Source: Mucor racemosus
Lineage: Eukaryota > Mucoromycota > Mucoromycetes > Mucorales > Mucoraceae
Reading direction: 5' to 3'
DNA: 64,000 nucleotides
Assembly: GCA_027405735.1 (NCBI GenBank)
Contig: JAPEHQ010000019.1
Location: forward strand, 5,001 to 69,000
Shown here in pieces: positions 56,181-64,000 of the stretch. Under the pieces are notes generated by a model. That model had not been told where the DNA came from. It saw only the letters and a program-made list of their open reading frames with translations, and ran no database searches. Numbering within the stretch: the first letter of the stretch is position 1; each line of letters opens with the position of its first letter. The translations under genes were made by a program, and so were the position numbers.

Positions 56181-56414
56181 AGAACTGCTTATGAAAACCG
56201 AGAACTAATGGTGAAGATTACATAAAATGGTATCATTCATCATTTGAATTGAATAAAGTTTCAGTACGCTATTTGATCAAGACATAAATGCTTGCACAAT
56301 AAAGACAAAAACTACTCAAACAGTTGGTTTATACAAGACTCATTGCTAGTATTATAAGAACATAATTATCATTGGAAAAATGAGTGAAAATTACATAATA
56401 ATCTTGATTGAGTG

Positions 56415-57965
56415 ACAAAACGCGCGCTTTTTCCTTGAAAACTATATCTCATTTTTCATCCCTGACCTACTTTTTTTTTTCACTAAATAACACTAAGAAA
56501 AAATTATATGCCAATGTACCTGAGATGTTTAGCTTTAATCCAAAAACAAGTATCCGGAAATATCCTACTTTTTGCAGCTGGTATTAATCTTTGAGTGCTA
56601 AGGTTTCAGATTTTTTACGCGTATTTTACTGCTAATGGATTGAAAACTTTGAGGCTTCATATCTCCAGAAAAAATTAAGCTATACTACCACCTTTCAATA
56701 ATAAAATTTACTTGTTTTAAACTGCTCTATAACATATTTTAATATAAAAAAATTCTGAGCACTTTTACTTTTTTTTCATTTTTTTGGGCATTTCTATAGT
56801 AGGTTTCAACATATTGATTAAATTGTGCAACATTTTTTTTGCATTCATGTCATCCAGCTCGTTGAGCTCTCTCAGATCCAATTTAGAGTTTTTCAAAATA
56901 TTGATTTTTCGTGGAGATATCTTCAAAAATGTGTACAAAAAGGTACCTCCATTTCTGGCGTCCATTTTCCCCTTGTATACCCTCATCCCAAATTCTGAAA
57001 CAGAAAAAAATTTTGACAAAAATGTTGTTTCTTCTACGAATAATGCAGTTACAAGATTTTGCAATAGCTCAATCGATAGATAATTATTTTGCGCATCACT
57101 TCAGTTTATTATATTTTAAATATTTTTATAAAAATTGACGTGTATCTTCAAAAAACCTCCAAAATTTTAATTGCATTTTGCGCAAAATTTTACGTAAAAA
57201 AGTTTTTTAAATTTTATATAGATGGATGCAGAATTTAATACTGTACAAAAAACATTTAAAACGCTAAGTCTACTTACTTTACAGTTCATAAGCATTTAAA
57301 TAATTTTGTTTTTTGAATCATTTTTGATCGTTTTTTTTCGAATTGATTTTGGAGCCCCGTTACTATAGGGTTTAAGCTGTGATAAGAACTATTATTTTGA
57401 TTATCTCGACGAAAAATCAATATTTTTTGCCGAAACAAAAATTACAGAGTAGCGTAGAGTTAGACCTACCTGCTAAATACAAAAAATTAAGCCTCAATAT
57501 AGGTGCTCAATTTTTAATAATTAATTGTAGGTCAAACCTGGTTAAACTTGGTCAATATCTGGTATTAATATTTCTGTTTTCCGAGAGATATCAATGGATT
57601 ATGGAGTAAAATTACATGTTCTTTAAAGATTTTACGTGATTCAACTTAATGTTGGGCAAAAACATTCGAAACCATTTAAAAACAATCTGAAAACTACTTT
57701 TTACAACTGTAAAAAATTGATAACAAAAACTCTATCTCAGCGAATTTCGATTCTAATGACTACTTCCAACTTTACATGAGAGTAGGGGCACATCTTTGAC
57801 ATGCTAATCTCAAAAGAGATTTAGTCACTGGAAAAATGCTTGAAATCAATGAATATTGATCCAAATAGGCTACAAGTTTCAAAATATATACTACAGCTGT
57901 AACTGTATCCAGTGATATAATTTTAATATCCCACTGATTTGCTGATTAATCGTAGGAATAGAATG
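56415..57965 (+). repeat. spacer-like repeat, copy 5
   Basis: Starts within the family (acgcgcgctttttccttg) and ends tgctgattaatcgtaggaat, the same end as copy 2. It also has the segment tctatctcagcgaatttcg shared with copy 1. The only copy inside the core-gene block. Confidence 0.8.
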
Positions 57966-59107
57966 CATCATTTTATTTTACGGTTTGGTTCATTTTCCAG
58001 AGCATGATGATTCAGAGGTACAAAAAAGGTTGGTTAAAAAATAAACTATTTGGGATTCGAATTTTAATTTAAAAATTATTCTAGATAAGGCTATCTCCCT
58101 GCCATAATTTCGTTAATCAGTCATTATTTTGAGTGAGTCAATCTGAAAGTTCAGCTTTTTTTTTTGTCAATACTGATCCAAAGGAGCTCAAGCTACATAG
58201 GCTCGGAGCCTTTGCGAAATCTATCAATGATCCCTATATCAGCTTCTATATACGAGTTTTTTTTTTTTTTTTTTTTTTGGTGCATCTAAATTCAAAATCC
58301 ATTATGAACCCCTATTAAATTTAATAACAATTATAGACAAGCGATTTATTACAAATAAAAGCTAGACATCCAGCGCATATTGCAGTGCTAAAAGACAATA
58401 CAAAAAGGCTCAATGGCGTTTGATTGATTGATAAGAATGATCGACTTTGATGTAAAGCAACTTGGCAACGAATGAAAATGTGAAATTAAATCAAACTTAG
58501 TGAGTAATAGTACCCAAATCTTTAATAACTCTTAAGCTGACACTCTCGTATACTTCATTGTATAATTTCGGTAAGAAGTTAATCATTGCTACATTTATAT
58601 TTCCTTCTTTGTGTTAATTTATATATCATACTCTGGATGATTGTGATGAAATTGCAATCTACTGTATGTGCATGTAAAAACATTTCCGAAAAATTCAACT
58701 GGTTATATAATTTTTTGCTCTAAATACGAGTGAGTTTAGAAGTTAATTGATGTTTAAAATGGTCTGCTTCATCTTTTTTATATATAAATAAAAGTTTTTA
58801 AGGGGTTCGTTTATCATCAAAATCATGAAAAGTACCCTCAGTAGCAAGATACATTTGGTAGATTGCTCGAATATCACAATAACATGCGATTAAAGCAGAT
58901 ACGACTGCATTGTTATATCTTTTCTTGCCGTTGTATCATGTAGTGTCACATACAGAATTTCGATTTCCCAAGGGAACACAACAGGAAAGGGGAGGGGAGA
59001 TCTAAAAAAGGATGCTTGAAGTAATCGGTAATCGGTTAAAGTTTTATTTTAGATTGGTCTGTGTATAAAACACAGGTTCTTCCTTTTTTTAAACTTTTTA
59101 TACAAAA
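57966..59107. other. intergenic, upstream of the Smr gene
   Basis: Poly-T at about 58258-58278 and AT-rich sequence. The last 100 bp hold tgtataaaacacagg (TATA at about 59063) and ctttttatacaaaa before the ATG, a plausible promoter. No gene supported. Confidence 0.5.
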
Positions 59108-59945
59108 ATGGGTAACTCACAGTCTATCGATAAGGCACAAAATATTGTGAAGCAAGGTATCGACATTTATCAAAAGGTAAAGAAGGAGCAAGAACAACAA
59201 GGGCATCAACAGCAAAACAACAACAACTACCACAACAACCACAACAGCAATAACAACTCTAACAACAACTATTCATCTTCAGGTGATGGATCATCTTACC
59301 ATCACTCTTCAAGTGGTGGATCAACCTATCATCCCTCTGCAGATGTAGATGATGACGAACAATACTCTCAATTGCGTGCTCAAGCTCATGAAGAAGCTGA
59401 AAAACGTAATGATTGTTATGCCAGAAGTCAAGAAGCATACAAGAATGGTGATGGTTCAGAAGGTAAATATTTATTGAATAAAAGAGGGATAATCAGGAAC
59501 TGATGATTACCCAAAAAAAATAGCCAAGGAATTGTCAAATCAAGGTCATCACCACGACAATTTAATGAAACAATACAATCAAAGAGCAGCAGATCACATT
59601 TTCTCAGTTAAAAATCAAGATCGTCCATCAAATGAAATTGATTTGCATGGTCTTTTTGTAAAGGAAGCCTCTGCAAAGGTTGAAGAAGCTGTACGACGTT
59701 GTCAAGCCAATGGTGAAAAAGATCTTGTTATCATTGTTGGAAAAGGTCTTCATAGTCCTAATCAAATTGCTAAATTGAAACCAGCAATTATTGAACTTGT
59801 CAAGAAATACCAGGTTACCTGTCAACCTAATATTCCTAATCCTGGTTGTCTTTACATTGAATTTGGCAAAGGTACTGGTGATGTATCATGGCTTGATCGC
59901 TTTACTGAGAAAATGTCCAATAACGATCAATGTTTGATCATGTAA
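59108..59945 (+). CDS. Smr-domain protein, 258 aa, N-myristoylation signal
   Basis: Exons are 59108-59462 and 59524-59945. The intron is 61 bp, GTAAAT..ATAG, and the spliced frame is 777 nt. The N-terminus MGNSQSID fits N-myristoylation (Gly2, Ser6), suggesting membrane attachment. Residues 35-70 are Asn/Gln/Ser-rich. About 85-130 is a charged helix (RAQAHEEAEKRNDCYARSQE). The Smr domain has NEIDLHGLFVKEA (LDxH motif), VIIVGKGLHS (GxGxHS) and NPGCLYIEF. Smr domains bind or nick nucleic acids, as in MutS2 and mRNA surveillance factors. In fungi this N-terminal-helix plus Smr layout is widespread but poorly characterised. The start is preceded by a clear TATA at about 45 bp. Confidence 0.9.
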
Positions 59946-60495
59946 AATTGCCCATGTTATTTAATTAATTTCAGAATTTGTTGATATTGTATATTTGAAA
60001 TGCGCGCTCTTTTTTTTTTTTTTTTTTCTTTCAAGGAGAAAAAGAAATTGCAATTTCAACTAAATGTGTCAAGATATTTATCATTATAGTATAAAGTTGA
60101 TTTATTTTTGAGTATATATAAGTATATATATATATTATATATTTTTTGTATATTTTTCAGTGTGTGCGTGTGAGTGTGTATAATAGAATTGTACGAATAA
60201 ATTATATATATGTGTGTGACAGATGAGAGAAAAGAAAGAAGAAAAGGAAAAAAGGAGATGCTTGTAATCTTCCTTTTAGTCATTGTCTGTAGCATGTTTT
60301 ATATAAACTATGTGAGATGGAGGAGGAGAGGGAGAAACAGATTTGACGATGAATTGTAAAAGATAATTGTAATAATAGTATAAAAAGGGGAAAAGTATGA
60401 ATAAGTAGATAATAATAGTAATAGTAGAATAGTTAATAAAATATAGTGGCAAGGAGAAAGAATGAATGAGGCTATACTAAAGAAAAGATATTATT
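59946..60495. other. convergent intergenic region
   Basis: Poly-T (60010-60027), a tatata run (60119-60140) and a tgtgtgcgtgtgagtgtgt tract. Nothing coding. Confidence 0.5.
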
Positions 60496-61668
60496 TTATC
60501 TGTACGATCCTTCATTATTTGTATTTGTTGGTGCCGATGTCTTTTGGTTATCTTCTGGATAACTATGAGGTGTTTGATACACATTTGACTTGGTAGTTAC
60601 AATTGGTGCTGCTGCTGCTGATCCTACTACTGTGGACGATGCAGACATTGCATTTTGTTGAGGTAAAGTAGGAAGAGATGCCATATTAGCATGCATTACA
60701 GGTGATTGATGCTGTTGTTGTTGAACAGCATATGGATCATATTGAGGTTCTACATAATGTTGATCGTAATGTTGTTGATGTTGTTGTTGTTGTTGATAAC
60801 CAGCATTAGGATCATAATAAGCCTGTCCATTGTAATAATTGTTAGATGCCATGTTAGGATCAACTGCATATCCCATTTGTGGGGAATTGTAATAAGGATC
60901 ATGTTGTTTAGCAACTGCAGCCATAGGAGGTTGAGGAGACATCATGGTATTGTTATAACCATAAGGTTGTTGTTGTGCCATTTCCCATTGTCCATGATTG
61001 TTATTATTGTGATGGATATCATCAGCAGCGGCAATAGCAGAAGCAGCCAAGGCAGGAGATGGGCGAGTGTTATTATATTGATCAGGTTGGTAAGAATTGT
61101 GATGATCGTAAGGGTCACCATTTTCGCTATAAAGTCTCTTATTACGACGATTATTTCTTCTAGTCTTTGAAAAGAAAGCATAAGCAAATCCTGCACCAAT
61201 AATAGCTACAAAACCACAAACAGATCCAATAATAACACCTATATTACTACTACCAGATTTTTCCTCTTCTTTAGGAGTAGCAGAAGCTGATGCAGATGGC
61301 GAAGTAGTGGACATTGTAGAACTAGTAGAAGAAGCAGTTTCAGAAGTCATTGGAGGTGCAGAAGATGATGGGGTTGCGGAAGATGATGTTACTGGAGGTT
61401 TAGAAGAGGATGAAGATGGAATAATGGAAGATGATGAAGGTACGATAGATGAACTTGTTTCTACAGGAGGAGCTGAACTAGAAGCAGAGGGTATTGAAGC
61501 AGTTGATGATACCGAAGATACTGAAGGTACGCTTGTTGATGATGCTCCTGGAGCTGCGGTGGTAGATGTACATGTATTCCAAAATTCACAAAATAACTGG
61601 GCTTTAATATCTTGCACAAGCAATAGAGCTACAAGCAAAATGATCAAATTGACTGACTTCAATTGCAT
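60496..61668 (-). CDS. single-pass Ser/Thr-rich membrane protein, sensor-like, 390 aa
   Basis: The ATG at 61668-61666 (MQLKSVNLIILLVALLLVQ) is chosen because the upstream in-frame codons have no ATG. Signal peptide 1-23, ending IKA before QLFCEFWNTC. Residues about 33-135 are almost only Ser, Thr, Pro, Ala and Val, a likely O-mannosylated rod. One transmembrane segment follows (GVIIGSVCGFVAIIGAGFAY), then a basic stop-transfer SKTRRNNRRNKR and a cytoplasmic tail rich in Gln, Asn, His and Tyr with poly-Q at about 60775-60800. This is the layout of Mid2/Wsc-type cell-wall sensors and SKG6-type proteins, but there is no WSC domain. Function inferred from architecture only. Confidence 0.8.
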   Translation of the reverse strand: MQLKSVNLIILLVALLLVQDIKAQLFCEFWNTCTSTTAAPGASSTSVPSVSSVSSTASIPSASSSAPPVETSSSIVPSSSSIIPSSSSSKPPVTSSSATPSSSAPPMTSETASSTSSTMSTTSPSASASATPKEEEKSGSSNIGVIIGSVCGFVAIIGAGFAYAFFSKTRRNNRRNKRLYSENGDPYDHHNSYQPDQYNNTRPSPALAASAIAAADDIHHNNNNHGQWEMAQQQPYGYNNTMMSPQPPMAAVAKQHDPYYNSPQMGYAVDPNMASNNYYNGQAYYDPNAGYQQQQQHQQHYDQHYVEPQYDPYAVQQQQHQSPVMHANMASLPTLPQQNAMSASSTVVGSAAAAPIVTTKSNVYQTPHSYPEDNQKTSAPTNTNNEGSYR

Positions 61669-62248
61669 TGTTTTTTTTTTTTTCTTCAATAAAATGGAAA
61701 GGTAAAGAAAAGAAAATAAAATAAAAAATTGAAAAAGAAGATGAATAAGAATACTAAAGAAAAAACTAGAGAATAGATTACAAATGTAACATTAAAGTTA
61801 GTTGAAAAATTCTTGGAAGGAGAGGGGATCAGTAAAAGGGGACTGGGGAGGTTCATTTAAGATGATGCACGCTATTGGTTGTGTGTCTCGTTTGCTTCAG
61901 CTCTGCCCATTTCACAAGAGAGATTAGTTTGGAGTAACTTTATATTTATAATGTCTCGTAGTACAAATCTATGGTTTAAAAATATGGGTTACCATGTGAA
62001 TTTAAAGCGGCCAAATTGTAGCAAAGTAATCATGGGTAATAGGATGCTTTTGTAGCAATAGAATTTACATGTGTATGACCGTAGATTACATGTATATAAA
62101 TCACAACTAATGCACTTTTTTATAAGGGAATTCCAACAGGTATTATTTTTTATTGTTTAAACAGACATAGTTACATATCTTCATATTACGGTATATTTAG
62201 ATATTATAATCAAAAACCAAATCAAGTATGATCACACGTGTGATACAT
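61669..62248. other. intergenic, promoter of the membrane protein
   Basis: Poly-T/poly-A just upstream of the start (61671-61683). GA-rich ggaaggagaggggatc at about 61816. The 3' side belongs to the next minus-strand gene. No gene seen. Confidence 0.5.
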
Positions 62249-64000
62249 TTAGAATCCTTTTCTTACTTTAGCAGTAATATTATTTTGTCGATAGTCTAAA
62301 TTTCTCAATTCAAATTGATCAATCATTACAGCAACTTGACTATCTACTGAAACTTCAATTGAACCACCTAATGCTTTTTTAATGGCTTCATAACCTAATT
62401 TCTTGGTTACAACGGGTATCTTTTCTGATTCTACAATGATGCCTTCACAGCTTTCAATATCACAATTGGGTGGCGGTAACAGTAAAGGCCCTTTCCATCC
62501 TTCTCCAGTATCTTCAAAATCAGCCACCATTCTACCAATTTCGTATATTTCATATGTTGCAGATGCATTGATCTTGTTTATAGTCATATGAATACCAGGA
62601 AATGGATTTCTCAAACTCATAATCACTGTAGATGACATTATATTCATTCGACAATCTGCTAATAAAGGTTCTTTGTCAAATGGTGGTGGTTGGACATCAA
62701 ATGATATATTTCGTAAAAAGTTTTCCAAGAATTTTGATTTACTTGGATTTGGATGATTTCCCGAAATAGTGAGAGTGACATTACCGGCAGTAGTAATACC
62801 TACATAAAATATAAAATTAGTCTTTTGGTGTAACTTGTGGCTAAAATATAAAAAATTACCATTTGAAATGAATTGTCCTATAAAATCAATGACATGCTTA
62901 TTATTAGCAAATAACCACGCTGAAACGGTTAATTCATTAAATACACCGGGCGCTAGAGCAAGTTCTGGTATTGTTGTGTTACCAATTACATGATCATTGA
63001 AAAGCAACATCATATTTAATTCACCTAAATTAATATATACATCAGCAGGACTAAAAATGCTTATAATTGTTCTAGCATGTAAAGCATCTGGGTGGCCTTG
63101 TACAATTGTCATTTCAGTTACTTTAGGTGGTGGATGTTGCATGCCTTGTAAACCTTGTGTTTCAATTTCTCCATTAAACTCAAGATCACGGATGTTTAAA
63201 TGTCCAAAAGCGCTATCTACTTTAGCATCCGAGGTACCATGGATATAAACTTTTCCCTTTTTTTCATGAAATACTCGATTCAAAAATTCCTCAAAATCTT
63301 TTTGGCCACCTGGTAATACTTTAAATGGGGCACGATATAATCTTGAATTTACTCGCATTGTACCTAATGGCAAATCAATGCCGTTTCCTTCTTCCGTTGT
63401 TGCGGGGCAAGGTCGATTAGGTTTGACAAGCGCAAAAGGTTTTGTAGAATCCACATTTAAATACAAAAATACATTAGGGTCGATTTCTGTAACATCCATA
63501 TGAAATTGCATCTCTTGTGGCTTTTTGAGCAGTGCAACGGCGTCCCCTGAAATCAATGGATTTCCTGTGCTTGAAAAATCAATTTTAATGTGTGACAATT
63601 CCAGAGATTGAATTAGATCAGTTTCGGTGGCACCAGGAAATGGAACACTTAAAACAACAGATTCTAATGCTTTACGAAGCCAACGAGGTGTAGTGCTTAG
63701 ATGTTTTTTATTCGGTTGATCTTCAGGTCCAAATGAACTGCCTCGAACATGTACAACAGTAGTATTTCCATGAAGATATTTAGTTAAAAATGATTCCATC
63801 AAAGCTTGCGATTTCTCATCTTCAGGAATTGGCAACGTACGACCTGTAACATTAAAGTAATTCATGCGATGACCCTGAAGATCTGCGTCCACTGCTTGCA
63901 CAACCGCCATTTGTGCGTCCTTTTCATTTGATGAGGCTGCAGGTAAGAATATGCCAAAATCCATATCACCCAATGATAAACTCAGTACACTTGATGGATT
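62249..64000 (-). CDS. DUF3712/Tag1-like protein, 5' end outside the window
   Basis: The frame is open to 64000 and ends at 62249. A 60-bp intron (62859-62800, GTAATT..GTAG, with a GACTAAT branch site) lies in frame. It should be removed: its translation is Phe/Tyr-rich and the flanks join as ISNG-ITTAG. The visible part is about 560 aa, starting LSLGDMDFGIFLPAASSNEK. It contains repeated beta-sandwich-like stretches (VTGRTLPIPEDEK, LRKALESVVLSVPFPGATE, TEMTIVQGHPDALHARTI, LRNPFPGIHMTINKIN), typical of the fungal DUF3712 family that includes the vacuolar membrane protein Tag1. The N-terminal membrane segment expected in that family lies beyond the edge. Probably vacuolar, with the domain in the lumen. 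Confidence 0.8.
   Translation of the reverse strand, partial: NPSSVLSLSLGDMDFGIFLPAASSNEKDAQMAVVQAVDADLQGHRMNYFNVTGRTLPIPEDEKSQALMESFLTKYLHGNTTVVHVRGSSFGPEDQPNKKHLSTTPRWLRKALESVVLSVPFPGATETDLIQSLELSHIKIDFSSTGNPLISGDAVALLKKPQEMQFHMDVTEIDPNVFLYLNVDSTKPFALVKPNRPCPATTEEGNGIDLPLGTMRVNSRLYRAPFKVLPGGQKDFEEFLNRVFHEKKGKVYIHGTSDAKVDSAFGHLNIRDLEFNGEIETQGLQGMQHPPPKVTEMTIVQGHPDALHARTIISIFSPADVYINLGELNMMLLFNDHVIGNTTIPELALAPGVFNELTVSAWLFANNKHVIDFIGQFISNGNFLYFSHKLHQKTNFIFYVGITTAGNVTLTISGNHPNPSKSKFLENFLRNISFDVQPPPFDKEPLLADCRMNIMSSTVIMSLRNPFPGIHMTINKINASATYEIYEIGRMVADFEDTGEGWKGPLLLPPPNCDIESCEGIIVESEKIPVVTKKLGYEAIKKALGGSIEVSVDSQVAVMIDQFELRNLDYRQNNITAKVRKGF

Noticed and set aside
60119..60215. TA/TG-rich tract as an origin or regulatory element
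   Set aside because: A plain microsatellite between convergent genes; nothing links it to a function.
60706..61705. Long plus-strand frames opposite the membrane protein gene
   Set aside because: They mirror the Ser/Thr and Gln/Asn-rich minus-strand codons and lack features of their own.

Overview
The window is nuclear DNA of a fungus. The evidence is AT-rich sequence, many 49-60 bp GT-AG introns, fungal core genes (GH47 mannosidase, RRP6-type exonuclease, a Tag1/DUF3712-type protein) and diverged 18S and 28S rRNA pieces of fungal type. The small introns, Helitrons, a Tc1 element and the style of the accessory genes fit an early-diverging lineage, most likely Mucoromycota/Mucorales. That placement is an inference.

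Layout. From 1 to about 47.4 kb is an accessory, repeat-filled region. From about 47.5 kb to 64 kb is ordinary gene space, interrupted by one more copy of a dispersed repeat (56.4-58.0 kb).

The accessory region is built from recurring blocks, named here for convenience. Family A: about 250-300 aa, with a conserved N-terminal domain, an acidic/Ser-rich linker and a basic C-terminus. Family B: about 280 aa, acidic N-terminus and a helical core. Family C: 454 aa, three exons. Family D: 276 aa, five exons, with a PD-x(n)-ExK motif. A and B recur as neighbours, head-to-head in four of five pairs. Nearly all A/B copies are broken, but C1 (230-1698), D1 (4106-5142) and gene E (16180-17096) have fully open spliced frames. 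Helitron remnants lie at 8.2-8.9, 10.7-13.1, 34.1-36.6 and 42.9 kb. An intact-looking Tc1/mariner element is at 32352-33990. A tRNA-derived SINE with a perfect 12-bp target duplication sits inside one A copy. A solo LTR is nested in an AAGC-rich repeat, and other LTR-like repeats are scattered through the region.

A repeat of 1.2-2 kb occurs five times. One copy lies directly downstream of a 28S 3' end and another just upstream of an 18S fragment, in native order, so it looks like a dispersed rDNA intergenic spacer. An A/B pair is duplicated in inverted orientation (17.7-20.1 and 40.7-42.6 kb), with shared inactivating lesions.

The core block holds a GH31 alpha-glucosidase, an Rrp6-like exosome nuclease sharing a divergent intergenic region with it, a GH47 alpha-1,2-mannosidase, an Smr-domain protein, a Ser/Thr-rich single-pass membrane protein resembling cell-wall sensors, and a DUF3712/Tag1-like protein running off the right edge. 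The best candidate for something undescribed is the repeatedly copied A/B pair with its nuclease-like companions C and D.
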